Positions 1 through 9,979 of a stretch of 64,000 nt of DNA are shown here, piece after piece. The DNA comes from Vitellaria paradoxa (Eukaryota; Streptophyta; Magnoliopsida; Ericales; Sapotaceae), in NCBI GenBank assembly GCA_019916065.1, contig CM034243.1:24144147-24208146 (forward strand), in the 5' to 3' direction. A model generated the notes under the pieces. It was given only the letters and a program-made list of their open reading frames with translations, did no database searches and was not told the DNA's origin. Both the position numbers and the translations under genes were made by a program. Position 1 is the stretch's first letter. Every line of letters starts with the position of its first letter.

Positions 1-717
1 TTAATGGTCTGCCCAACTCTAACTCAGCTGCTGCTATTTATAGTACCTGACATGCATGCAAAAAGTGAGATGACATTAATAGGCCTCTCATTGTGAAAAC
101 TTATCCTTTCTTCCAATTATTTAAATCAACTTCGTAACATGAGTATATGTGAGGTGAGTTTATGTGAGGAATTTATTGCTTTTCGAAATTGAATTTGGGT
201 GCCAAGCATATATAAAACCACCCACTTGGTTTAAGTAAATAAAATTAAAGGAAACTAAAACAACCGAGTAAAGGATAATCATGCCACAGCTATATATTTA
301 TCTTTAATTGTCCTAATACAGGATAATCTTACAGCCAATCTAAGCATGAACACAAATTATACTCGCGATATTGAATAATTGAAGCTGTAATTTTTAAGCG
401 TTAGCATGAAGTTTATATATTCAACCTAATTAGAAGTATAGATTCAACATATATACAGCATCATATGACCAGGCCAGCAAAGCAGCTCAACCAAATTGCA
501 AGGTCCAACGCTTTTTTAGATGCAATAATTGGATTTAAAAAAAAAAAACAAAACAAAACAAAACAAAAGAATTAGAAAAGAATTTCTCATACCTATAAAC
601 TACTTGAGATTGACCAAAGGAGAATTTCTCATAACAAACTCTCTTTCCAACAACAAGTGGCATGACCAAAGGAGAAAATGTGTCAAAAGCTAACTGCAAT
701 ACTCCACAAAAAGTAAA
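1..717. other. Non-coding AT-rich flank
   Basis: No coding signal, repeat boundary or RNA gene was recognised. The stretch is ordinary AT-rich plant intergenic or intronic DNA with an A-rich run near 537-570. It borders a GA-rich segment on its right. Confidence 0.5.
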
Positions 718-1020
718 TCAAGTAAATTCTAAATGCCATTGTCGAAATGTAAAGTGCAAAATTTTGATTTCAGATTGACATTGGCCTGGCAGTATTTCAT
801 ACACAGCAGCAAGAAAGGTAGAAAGTGAAAACTGCCGATGGTGGTCCGCTTCAAGCGGTGGCTCCGGCGGGTGGTGGGTTCGCGCCGGAGAGCGAAAGCA
901 GATGAAGAGTGGTACAGAGAGAGAGACAGAGAGAGAGAGAGCAATCCACAGAGGGAGAGGTAGCACAGAGAGGGGGAGAGAGAGAGCTGGGCAGAAGAGG
1001 GAAAGCCGAGTTGGGGATTG
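718..1020. repeat. GA/CT-rich leader-like segment
   Basis: A GC-richer stretch with an impure (GA)n microsatellite at about 918-995. On the minus strand it resembles a CT-rich 5' leader, and it is similar in style, but not obviously homologous, to the CT-rich first-exon-like segment at 14830-15190. The overlapping open frames are low-complexity Ser/Leu-rich translations and are not credible genes. Confidence 0.4.
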
Positions 1021-1724
1021 GGGATTTGAGGCTGAAAAGTGCGAACTGCAAGCGAGGGAAAGAAATTGATTTTAACTATACTCGGTCGCCGTTGATTTTG
1101 ACTGGAAAGCATAAAATTGATGACTCGGTCGCTCGTTCATTTGAAGCGGTCGCTTTTGAGGCGGTCATTAATTTGAAGCGGTCGCTCGTCCATTTGTTGA
1201 GTTTTTTTTTTTTTTTTTTTGTTCTACTGTTATTGTAAAAATAATATCAGGAATTGCTTATTTAGTGAAATACCGCTAATGAAAAAACACAGTTTCATAT
1301 CGCGGTTGTATATTTTTGTTACTAAAGAATCGTCGTTTGAAAGTGCAGGTTTTGAACAATAAAATGCCATTACGAATCGAGGTTATTTTTTTCGCTACAG
1401 CTCCAAGAAGATAGTCACGTGAGGACTCGTTATTTCAACTCGCGGATTTTAGAAGACTCGCGCTGTGAAAGTGCGATTATTACGCTAGCCTATTATCATG
1501 CTTTGTTTTATTTTTTTTTTTTCTCTTTGTTTTATTTGTTCCTCTCTTTTTACGTCAGCCTAACTTTTTTCTTTTTTTTTTGTTTTATTTTCTCTTTTCT
1601 TTTTAATGCCTACCTCTACTCACTCTATTTTCACCTATTTAATTTCATTTTTGAATCTCTAGTGTATGTTCTATTTTTTTTTTACATCACTTCCTTTCTG
1701 TCTTTAAACCCACCTTCCTTTAAT
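1021..1724 (+). repeat. Left copy of 704-bp direct repeat flanking the MULE
   Basis: Matches 9276-9979 in the same orientation and at equal length. I found only about four substitutions, mostly C/T (near 1266, 1348, 1430 and 1557), plus small T-run changes. It contains motifs of the 'gcggtcgct' and 'cgcggttg' kind that resemble CACTA subterminal repeats, so the duplicated DNA may itself be old transposon sequence. It abuts an (AAT)n tract that leads into the left MULE terminal repeat. Confidence 0.9.
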
Positions 1725-1746
1725 AATAATAATAATAATATACAGA

Positions 1747-1823
1747 AATTATATACAGAAATAGGCTCGCTGGGGATTATTGACAAAAATGTGCTGGGTG
1801 TCGTCAGTGCTATTGACGACACC
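1747..1823 (+). repeat. MULE left terminal inverted repeat
   Basis: The reverse complement of 9168-9244 over 77 bp with one mismatch (G/A near 1791). Its inner end is the first of the palindromic GGTGTCGTC...GACGACACC units. TIRs are the substrate of MURA-type transposase. Confidence 0.92.
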
Positions 1824-1914
1824 CTGCTGACATCAGACTAACTACATAAACCGCCAAGCCAAGGTGTCGTCGATAGCACTGACGACACCATGTCGTCAGT
1901 ACCACTGACGACAC
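1797..1914. repeat. Three palindromic subterminal repeats (left)
   Basis: Units at about 1797-1823, 1862-1888 and 1890-1914. Each has 9-bp arms GGTGTCGTC and GACGACACC (the third starts at TGTCGTC) around a short variable core such as ATAGCACT or AGTACCACT. The same unit occurs four times near the right end. Inferred role: transposase-binding or regulatory sites; this is not demonstrated. Confidence 0.85.
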
Positions 1915-2233
1915 CCTACGACCACCCACCCCACAACAGTTTATATAATCCAGCCCCCAAACAGTAAAACATCAACACAACAACAACAACCCTGTTAAAG
2001 TGAACAACATTTTCAGATTTTAAGTATAAATTATTACAAACAATTAACAAAAAAATAAACGCTTCCTTCCTTAATTGCTAAATTAGAGAATAAAATAAAG
2101 GATGATTAAACTAAATCAAAACATAAGCAAAATAGTTTTCGATAGCATTACACCTCCAATCTAAACCTTTAATTCTAAACTTTTACAAAACATGTTTTGT
2201 GTTTACATGTTAAGAAGACAAAAATGTAATGGA
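1915..2233. other. MULE left non-coding segment
   Basis: AT-rich DNA between the palindromic repeats and the 3' end of the PMD gene, probably its 3' UTR and terminator region. No further feature is visible. Confidence 0.5.
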
Positions 2234-4698
2234 TCACTCCGTCCCACACGGAGGCCTCCTTCGTGCACGACGTGGTCGGTCTAGGTGTAGAGGCGCATCG
2301 TCAACCACCGGTGGCTCCTCCACACATGGCTCCTGGCCAGGTGTTGCTGTCGATGTGTCCTCCACATGTGTCTCTCCTGCTAATGGCTCATGCTCCTCCT
2401 CTGTCTGTAAAGCCATAGGAATGTGCGACGATGATGAAATGTCTATCCCTCGTGCTCTGCGTCGTCGAGTGTAATACTTAGCTGGAGCCTGGGGGGCCGC
2501 CACTGATGCCTGTGTATGAGATACGGGCAGGCGGACAGGTGAGATGTATGCTGGAGAGGCAGGGAATGGCTCTATGTGAAAAACGCCAGACCAGAAGTCA
2601 TCCACATCTGCTGAGGGTGAAGCATATGCCTGTGTAGCCGAGGGTGGGGTCCGATAGTCGACGATAGGATATGAAAATGGTATCTGCGTCTCGTCCGCAG
2701 GCAAACGCTCCCATGCTGTAGAACTGCTAGGGATGTCTGACTCAACTGGTGGGGGCAAATCGTCTGCGGGATCAGGGCCATATGTATCATGATGCCCCCG
2801 CGCTCGTCTACCGACAGGCTGAAGTCTGCTGGGACGTGATGGTCTAGACTGAGATGATGAACCTGTCTGCCTACTGTCAACAGGGGCCCGTAGCCTCTCC
2901 TCATGATCGATAGCAGTGATCACCGGTCCTGCCTGATGAATAATCTCCTGTAGTGCCCGAAGGTAACCAGCATGATCCGCACCAGTGACCGCTGCAACCG
3001 CAATGTGATACATGCTAACAATAGTATTAACCTAGAAAGTTTGAAGAAACTATATTAGTCAATATCAAACAGAAAAACATAAATAAAAAGTAAATTTATT
3101 ATTCAAAAACCCATAGATATAATATCATACCAAAATGGACATATCTGCTGACACTGGCTGTGAACCAACAGGCGGCACATGTAAGGGTGGTGCGATGTGA
3201 GTCCGTGTGATGTGACGAAACCACTCCATATACGGGTCATCGAATGCGATAGGTGCAGTGGAAACCTCGCCATGCACAATCGTCTGTAGTCGTCTAGCCC
3301 ACTCCTCTACATATCGATGATGGTACTGTAGCCAGTTCACCTCTCCCCGGCCCCGCCTAGTCAACTCATGCAGTGCGGCATCCGTGTCAAATTCAGCCGG
3401 GATCACCTGAAGGAGGCCAAACTGTCTCATCACACGTCCCGGTAGGTGGTACTTGACGATCTCGTAACAAATCAACGGACAGGTCGAGCGCCACACTACC
3501 TCACCAGCACGGCAATATGTAGGAAGTCTGCTCAAAACGGATGCTGGGTATGGACACCAGGTCATCTGATCCTCTCTCAGGAGTGTCAACTGCTCTCGGC
3601 AATCTCTCAATGGCCTGGCAAAGCTCACTGCTAAGCTTCCCTTCCATCTGCAACCCCAAGGATCTCCGGGAAGCCCAAAAACATCCAGTGCATAATCAGG
3701 TGGGGGAGGTGGTCGTGTAATGACGGGCCTAAACGGTGCTAGCCGCTCCTATGCCCAAACCTATCATTGTAAACTGTCAATTGATTCCGAAATAAGCTTA
3801 ATATAAATTACTATCAAATGTAAATAAATTTTATTTTTACCTGAAGTATGCAAATCGGTCCTGCCATCTCGGCCGTGCGGGTGGTGGAAGCCGAGCACAT
3901 CTCTCTGTATAAGCATGCTAGAGCAGCAGCTCCCCACGCTAGTCGGCCGCAGGCATCTAAGTCTCGAAGCAAAGATAAGTAATGTATCTTGACCATATTA
4001 CCAGAGTGGTCCGATAGTAAATGTGCTCCGATAATAATGAGAATAAGTGCCCGGGCATGGTACTGTATGTCAGCCTCCGTAGCCTCATCTGGTAATGTCA
4101 AGAAGTGCTCTGTCAGCCAGCTAATCTTCAAACGTCCCCTCTTAAAATCCCCCGCATCTGGACTCCTACCAAGTAGCTCCTGGCATAGTGCCTGTCGTGC
4201 CATGAGACCATGCAGGTCATCAATCCCACTAACAGGATCACCATCAACCCGTAAGCCAGCAATGATCTCAACATCCTGCAATGTAATAGTGGCCTCGCCG
4301 ACGGGAAGGTGGAACGTATGTGTCTCGCGTCTCCATCGCTCGACCAACGAGGTGATCAGTGGCCAGTAGAAATGGATAGCTCCCAGTCGGTATATACCGT
4401 AAAATCCGGCCCTATGCAACTGCTGGAGAGCACGAGGATCCTGGGGTGGATCCAATATCTGGCGTAAGGCAGTCTGTGTGGCCCGAACTCGAATGACCTC
4501 CTCGAACTGCAGAACCAAAAACATTTAGTAAGTATTAACAAATAGCCCATGAGGGAATATGACAACCATTATAACTAATATGTACATACGTACCCGAACG
4601 CGAGACTCCCAAATATCAGTGGATCGATGATCAGCCTGGGAGTGGAGTACACGGGGGTCTAACGGCCCAGGATCTAACATATGTCGTCTGTCAGACAT
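2234..4698 (-). pseudogene. Plant mobile domain (PMD, aminotransferase-like/MAIN-type) gene in the MULE, one nonsense codon
   Basis: Four exons can be placed by splice signals, all phase 0: 4698-4594 (donor GTACGTATGT), 4506-3841 (acceptor TTCTGCAG, donor GTAAAAAT), 3760-3131 (acceptor TGATAG, donor GTATGATA) and 3031-2234 (acceptor TTTCTAG). The model encodes about 732 residues. Exons 2 and 3 carry the PMD fold (e.g. AGFYGIYRLG, ITSLVERWRRETHTFHLPVG, TLQDVEIIAGL). Exon 4 is a Ser/Arg/Pro-rich tail ending in basic RPRRARRRP. The only disruption seen is codon 4 of exon 3, TAG at 3751-3749, where PMD relatives have Trp in a LWAWER-like motif; a single C-to-T change on the plus strand explains it. 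PMD proteins such as Arabidopsis MAIN/MAIL1 act in development and transposon silencing, and PMD genes also occur in MULEs and gypsy elements. The role of this copy is unknown. Confidence 0.88.
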
Positions 4699-5047
4699 CT
4701 CACTGTACAGATAGTACAAAATGATAATTACTATCAATTGTTACATTTTGGGCAAGTTAAAAAAAAAAAAACAATAAATAGCATGATATAAAATGCAGGA
4801 TTCACTCATAACTTTACATGCATAGAAATCAAACTACTCTTTTATTACTACAAAATATAAATGAAATTGCTCTTTCACTAGTATGAATTTTCATAAATAC
4901 TCATAATTTTACAAGGCTTAAAAATCAAAATGCTCTTGAGTTACTAACAAAATGCTAAAACTGCTATATGGTTACATGAGCATCCCAACTTTAAAGCTGG
5001 TATAGTGTTCACATTTAAATACTCATAAGTTGTTTCGGTGTACAAAT
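4699..5047. promoter_or_regulatory. Intergenic spacer, presumed PMD promoter and transposase 3' UTR
   Basis: 349 bp of AT-rich DNA between the transposase stop and the PMD start codon at 4698. By position it must hold the end of the transposase transcript and the PMD promoter. No individual element can be assigned with confidence. Confidence 0.4.
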
Positions 5048-7618
5048 TTAAGACAAGAACCTACTGCTTGATGATGATGATGAAGCCCTTGCCGGACACT
5101 TGCGTCGATCATGCCCTTGTTGTTTGCAAATGCCACAATGTTGGGTAGAGCTGCGTTCTGATCTATCCATCTCATTTGTCAACCTGCTTGAACGAGGTCG
5201 ACCCTGTGCACGGAGGAGAGATGGGTTTGGTATAAAGAAGGGTGTTTGAACACTGGGCCAGTAGTCTTCGTGCTCCAAGGGATGAAACTCTGGCATGTAA
5301 GTGGCGACGTACGATTGGAGCGAGTATACACTAGATACAAATTCCATCCAATCGATGCGTATTCGATCGCAAGCGGCTATAACATGCGAGCACGGTAGCT
5401 TCAAAACCTCCCACTTTCCACAACTGCACGTGCCATTCCGTAATCGAACAATCTGTCTGTTGTTACCCCTACTCAGATGGGAACCAGTCACGACTTGGCA
5501 CTCTCCGGTAATGTGATTGAACTCCATTACTTGATGACCCAATGCATCCTTCTGGAAATCAGTCAAAAGCTTTTGCACGCGTGGACTGACCCTTGACCCG
5601 TTGTTGGTTGCATTGATAGCAATTAGGCGCCGCTGGTGGAAGTATGAAACAAGCTTGTAAAATGTTAGCTGAACAGCTGCAGTAATTAGGAGGCTTCGAG
5701 CACCACGCAGTACGTTGTTGAAGCACTCCGAAAGATTGGTTGTCATGATTCCGTATCTAAAAGCACCACCGTAGCAAAATGTCCACTTCTCCTTTGGCAA
5801 TTTAGCAAGATATTTCCATGCTTCTAGGTTGAGGGACTTAAGTAACTCCATCACCTCGTTGAATTTGCGAACTTGAGTAGCCCTTCCTGCTTGATTGAAC
5901 AAGTCAATTAATTGCTTGGCAGGCCAATTTTTCTTGAAATTGGCCTCTATATGTCTTAAGCAGAAACAATGGTGTGCATTCGCCCAACCAGACTGGGGGG
6001 ATTCAACTGCAGACTTGATCGCACTGTGCCTGTCGGAGATTAAACACAACTGTCGGTCAGGGCAAACATACCTACGAAGCATCCTTAAGAAGTATAACCA
6101 GCTGTCATTGTCCTCTTCATCAACCCATGCAAATGCTAATGGGAACACTTGGAGGTTTGCATCCTGGGCCATTGCTATCAATAGTTTACCACGGTACTTA
6201 CCGTACAAGTGTGTTCCGTCGATCGAAACAACGGGCATACAGTGAGCAAACCCATCAATTGAAGGCTTGAAGCTCCAGAACACGTATTGCAGAACCCGTT
6301 GGGCCCCACCCATGTAAGGATGATGTCGATAGTGAACTATCGTGCCCGGATTGTAAGTCTGTACGGCATTCATGAACTTTGGTAGGAACAGGTACGACTG
6401 CTCCCAATCACCAAATATTTGGGCAACCGCCTTCTGCTTTGCAAGCCATGCCTTTCGGTAAGACACATGGTACTTGAATCGATCCTTCAGTTCGGCTTGC
6501 AGCGAGACAACAGAACAAGCGGGGTTAGACTTAACCAAATGGATGATGTTGCTGCAAAGAAAGTTCGAGTCAAGTTGTGCATGGTCTTCAGTCAGCCGTG
6601 CAAATATACATGTATGGGGGCCTTCATACTTAGTTATTTCGAATAAACCATGCGTACTTAGCTTGGTTGCTCGGACTCGCCAATTGCACTGTCCTTCATT
6701 CCTCTTTGGACACTCAGCTACCCAAGATTTCTGACTTGATTCCATAGTTATGTAGGGCTGATTTGTTCTAACAGCATACAACTTCATAGATTGGAGTAAG
6801 TGCTCTTTGTCCTTGAAAAGTTGTCCGACGCAAGGATCCTCATTCTCTGGGTTCCACGTTCGATGTCGAAGTGAAGGGGCCCAGTGAAGTGCACTGTCAT
6901 CTAACTCAACAGCAGTGAACATTTCGGACATCGGTTCATGCAGTCGATGATCTGTACGTTCATCATGTTCGTTCATAACCAAGTCTCCAGTAACTCCCTC
7001 ACCCATCATGTCCATGTTTTGCAGTTCTATGTCTTCTTCGTCAACTGGGCATTCAGCAATGTTCGAATCATCATCCTGATCATTCACGTAGTCCCAAGAC
7101 ATATCCTGTTGCTGCACGTAGTCACGGACAGGATCACTAGTGGGTTCTTGAGTGGCGTCGAACTGATTTTCTGGTTCATTGTGGGGGGAAGAGGGCGTGA
7201 ATTCGTTGTAGATTCCCACCAAATGATCAGTCAGAGCATTCATTCGGAGGCTGCCTTCGGTGGCCACCGGCTCAGGATTAGTCGGCTCGAACTCCAAGTA
7301 CAGGTCACAGTGATTGCGGTTCAAATTATGAACGATAGCAAACATTGCCTCGACTGTATCATCGTCCACTAGTTGTAGAGGTCTGTGAAGTATCTGACCC
7401 GCACTACCAACAATTGGGTATCTACACAGTACTCGTAAAACGACCTGCCCCGGGTCCATGCCAACAGTTTCATACAGTTTTGTCAACAGCATCATGTAGG
7501 TAGACTGACTGCTAACCCTGACACAACGCTTGAATGGTCTGTCGTAACCCACATCATCATCCACATCTATAAGATTCCCTCCCCAAAAACAAAACAGTGA
7601 AATTCGTTCTTGAGACAT
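5048..7618 (-). CDS. mudrA: MuDR-type MULE transposase, uninterrupted
   Basis: 856 residues from the first ATG (7618); the open frame extends 8 codons upstream, but only from non-ATG codons. Residue numbers here count from the extended frame. An acidic N-terminal segment with a PB1-like start is followed by a MuDR/FAR1-type zinc DNA-binding domain (about 265-345; C311, C319, W321, H343, C345). Next is the MULE transposase core with D475 (VSIDGTHL), D537 (LISDRHSAI), the C559-x-C-x-x-H564 loop and E639 (NLSECFNN), consistent with a DDE nuclease. A SWIM zinc finger follows (C739-x-C741...C751-x-H753), then a C-terminal CCHC knuckle (CGICKQQGHDRRKCP, 836-849) and a serine run. All key residues are present, so activity is plausible. 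It acts on the TIRs in the nucleus. The PMD gene lies 349 bp downstream on the same strand. Confidence 0.95.
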   Translation of the reverse strand: MSQERISLFCFWGGNLIDVDDDVGYDRPFKRCVRVSSQSTYMMLLTKLYETVGMDPGQVVLRVLCRYPIVGSAGQILHRPLQLVDDDTVEAMFAIVHNLNRNHCDLYLEFEPTNPEPVATEGSLRMNALTDHLVGIYNEFTPSSPHNEPENQFDATQEPTSDPVRDYVQQQDMSWDYVNDQDDDSNIAECPVDEEDIELQNMDMMGEGVTGDLVMNEHDERTDHRLHEPMSEMFTAVELDDSALHWAPSLRHRTWNPENEDPCVGQLFKDKEHLLQSMKLYAVRTNQPYITMESSQKSWVAECPKRNEGQCNWRVRATKLSTHGLFEITKYEGPHTCIFARLTEDHAQLDSNFLCSNIIHLVKSNPACSVVSLQAELKDRFKYHVSYRKAWLAKQKAVAQIFGDWEQSYLFLPKFMNAVQTYNPGTIVHYRHHPYMGGAQRVLQYVFWSFKPSIDGFAHCMPVVSIDGTHLYGKYRGKLLIAMAQDANLQVFPLAFAWVDEEDNDSWLYFLRMLRRYVCPDRQLCLISDRHSAIKSAVESPQSGWANAHHCFCLRHIEANFKKNWPAKQLIDLFNQAGRATQVRKFNEVMELLKSLNLEAWKYLAKLPKEKWTFCYGGAFRYGIMTTNLSECFNNVLRGARSLLITAAVQLTFYKLVSYFHQRRLIAINATNNGSRVSPRVQKLLTDFQKDALGHQVMEFNHITGECQVVTGSHLSRGNNRQIVRLRNGTCSCGKWEVLKLPCSHVIAACDRIRIDWMEFVSSVYSLQSYVATYMPEFHPLEHEDYWPSVQTPFFIPNPSLLRAQGRPRSSRLTNEMDRSERSSTQHCGICKQQGHDRRKCPARASSSSSSSRFLS

Positions 7619-7650
7619 CACGAGCAATGAACGAACGACCAATTACAGCC

Positions 7651-8894
7651 CTGAACGAAATAAATGTTAGGGATCGTACCTTCTTAACTTTATAGATTTG
7701 CAAGAGTGAAAAAGGTTTCATTCAAGTTTTCTTATATGGGACAATAACTTGTGTAACTTATCTTAAGTTAACCAAACTTTTATTACTAACCTAAACTAAC
7801 TTATATTTTAACTAACCTAAACTAACTTAACTAACTAACTTATCTTAACGTAACCAAATTTTTTCACTTTAATTTATACTTTAATATTTTTATCAGTTGA
7901 TCGAATTAAAATCAAATGTGATGTCAGCATTACTCTAACTTTACGTTTAAACTAATACATATTTATCAATGCCTAAATTTTTTTTCAAAAAAATAATTAA
8001 TACAATCGATAAATAATAGTGAAAATAAACAAATAACGACAAATTATATTTACGTATAAATTTAAGGTTATTTTTTTTTCTAAATAAAAGATAGATTATA
8101 TTATAATATAACCTAAACTAATTTATCTAACTTATCTTATCTTAACCACTCATAACTTATATTATAAAATTATTTACTTGAGTTTTTAAATTTAACTAAT
8201 TTACTTTTTTTAATCGTACCATTACTATGATTTTTTTATCAATTGATATAATTAAATTCAAATATGTGATTAGTATAGTTGGTATAATTTAACCTATGTA
8301 TTGTCCTAATCTCAGTAATTAAATTAATATAAAATATTATGAATAAAATTAAATTAATATGTAGTTTTAATTACAAACACCCAATAAATTATATACATAA
8401 ATTGAAAAAAACAAAATTAAATAAAACTAAATTTAACCAAATTAAATTTAACTAAACAGACTATAGAAATAAAGTTATCAAACAAAAACAGCCAACTTAT
8501 GCTTCAATACAATACAACAACAAAATTAACATGTTCAAAAAATTCCCAACCCAGGATCCTCTAAAGTTGAATAGAATTTAGTCAATTTGAACAAATTCAA
8601 TTTACATGCAACAAATTTTATACATTCTCAAACAAACAAATAACTCACCAGTACACAAATCTGAAGTGAAGAAATGAGATCAATCCAGCCCAATAATACC
8701 CAAATTCAAAATCAAAATTGACAATACAAATGTAGATTTCAATCTCTTCAAATCAGGTACCCAAATAACTCCAATCAAGCATGAAACAAACAAAATTCAC
8801 TCACTCAACAGAGATTGAAAGTAATCTGAAATTGCACAACTCGCATGTACATATACGTATATATATATAAATGGTTGGGTACAATAAAACTTAC
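7651..8894 (-). other. Probable 5'-UTR intron of the transposase gene
   Basis: On the minus strand a strong donor GTAAGTTTT begins at 8894 and an acceptor TTTCGTTCAG ends at 7651, 32 bp before the ATG. The intervening sequence is very AT-rich, intron-like and non-coding. The CT-rich segment from about 9040 to 8895 would be the leader exon. A TATA-like TTATATCC lies just upstream, at about 9054-9061. Inferred from splice consensus only. Confidence 0.6.
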
Positions 8895-9062
8895 ATTTTT
8901 TGGACCGTTGGAGATGGAGGTGATGGAGGAGAGGAATCAGACAATGCCTGGCAATGGAAGTGACCTCGCAGCAGTCAACCGTTGAGAGAGAAATCGGAGG
9001 GAGGGAGGGAGGAAGAACGCACGAACTGAGCAGAGGTGCTGGGCTCGGGAAGGATATAAGCC
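8895..9062 (-). promoter_or_regulatory. Presumed transposase leader exon and core promoter
   Basis: CT-rich (repeated CCCTC) sequence on the minus strand between the palindromic repeats and the predicted donor at 8894. A TATA-like TTATATCC is at about 9054-9061. This places transcription start close to the right TIR, as in other MULEs. Inference from composition and position. Confidence 0.45.
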
Positions 9063-9194
9063 GGTGTCGTCGATGGCACTGACGACATCCGGTGTCGTCG
9101 ATAGCACTGACGACACAGGGTGTCGTCAATACCACTGACGACACCAAGGGTATTTTAGTAAAATTATGGTGTCGTCAATAGCACTGACGACACC
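9063..9194. repeat. Four palindromic subterminal repeats (right)
   Basis: Units at about 9063-9090, 9091-9116, 9119-9145 and 9168-9194, the same motif as at the left end. Arms are GGTGTCGTC and GACGACACC with cores GATGGCACT, GATAGCACT, AATACCACT and AATAGCACT. The last unit forms the inner end of the right TIR. Confidence 0.85.
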
Positions 9195-9244
9195 CAGCAT
9201 ATTTTTGTCAATAATCCCCAGCGAGCCTATTTCTGTATATAATT
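9168..9244 (-). repeat. MULE right terminal inverted repeat
   Basis: 77 bp, the reverse complement of 1747-1823 with one mismatch. Outside it lies AT-rich DNA ending in GTAAAAAACCC, immediately before the right 704-bp repeat. Confidence 0.92.
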
Positions 9245-9275
9245 AAATTAATATTATTATTATTGTAAAAAACCC

Positions 9276-9979
9276 GGGATTTGAGGCTGAAAAGTGCGAA
9301 CTGCAAGCGAGGGAAAGAAATTGATTTTAACTATACTCGGTCGCCGTTGATTTTGACTGGAAAGCATAAAATTGATGACTCGGTCGCTCGTTCATTTGAA
9401 GCGGTCGCTTTTGAGGCGGTCATTAATTTGAAGCGGTCGCTCGTCCATTTGTTGAGTTTTTTTTTTTTTTTTTTGTTCTACTGTTATTGTAAAAATAATA
9501 TCAGGAATTGCTTATTTAGTGAAACACCGCTAATGAAAAAACACAGTTTCATATCGCGGTTGTATATTTTTGTTACTAAAGAATCGTCGTTTGAAAGTGT
9601 AGGTTTTGAACAATAAAATGCCATTACGAATCGAGGTTATTTTTTTCGCTACAGCTCCAAGAAGATAGTCACGTGAGGACTCGCTATTTCAACTCGCGGA
9701 TTTTAGAAGACTCGCGCTGTGAAAGTGCGATTATTACGCTAGCCTATTATCATGCTTTGTTTTATTTTTTTTTTTTCTCTTTGTTTTATTTGTTCCTCTC
9801 TTTTTACGTCAGTCTAACTTTTTTCTTTTTTTTTTTGTTTTATTTTCTCTTTTCTTTTTAATGCCTACCTCTACTCACTCTATTTTCACCTATTTAATTT
9901 CATTTTTGAATCTCTAGTGTATGTTCTATTTTTTTTTTACATCACTTCCTTTCTGTCTTTAAACCCACCTTCCTTTAAT
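9276..9979 (+). repeat. Right copy of 704-bp direct repeat flanking the MULE
   Basis: Same orientation and length as 1021-1724. It begins at GGGATTTGAGG right after the MULE-side ACCC and ends at CCTTCCTTTAAT, after which sequence unique to the right flank begins. Confidence 0.9.

Larger units (their letters stand above)
1747..9244 (-). mobile_element. Mutator-like element (MULE) with transposase and PMD gene
   Basis: A class II element bounded by 77-bp terminal inverted repeats, 1747-1823 and 9168-9244, that differ at one position. Inside, both genes read leftward: a 5'-UTR exon, a long 5'-UTR intron and a mudrA-type transposase at the right, then a four-exon plant-mobile-domain gene at the left. 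AT-rich (AAT)n sequence lies outside both TIRs (1725-1746, 9245-9275), so the true ends could be slightly wider. No 9-bp target duplication was identified at either boundary choice. The 704-bp direct repeats sit directly outside. The transposase is open and the TIRs are nearly identical, so the element looks recent and possibly autonomous, although the PMD gene carries a stop codon. Confidence 0.93.

Noticed and set aside
718..1238. Protein-coding genes in the GA-rich segment (frames at 718-1112 minus and 909-1238 plus)
   Set aside because: Translations are low-complexity Ser/Leu or Arg/Glu runs from a microsatellite, with no domains.
1419..1841. 140-residue frame rich in Phe/Leu/Tyr
   Set aside because: It is translation of T-rich DNA, crosses the duplicated flank into the MULE terminal repeat, and has no homologous pattern. 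The same holds for 9673-9861.
5301..7372. Plus-strand genes within the MULE transposase (5301-5516, 5895-6245, 6419-6734, 6938-7372)
   Set aside because: These are antisense shadows of the long transposase frame, which has all its conserved motifs on the minus strand.
7619..7642. Upstream start of the transposase at 7642
   Set aside because: The first codon there is TTG, and the first in-frame ATG is at 7618, close to where MuDR proteins begin.
8797..9147. 116-residue minus-strand gene at the right MULE end
   Set aside because: It spans the palindromic repeats and leader exon and has no domain; the signals there fit a non-coding 5' leader.
1797..9194. CRISPR-like repeat array
   Set aside because: Repeats are few, sit in two groups at transposon ends, have no regular spacers, and the genome is plant nuclear DNA.
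1021..9979. The 704-bp repeats as LTRs of a retrotransposon
   Set aside because: They lack TG...CA ends, primer-binding site, purine tract and target duplication, and the interior is a DNA transposon with its own TIRs.
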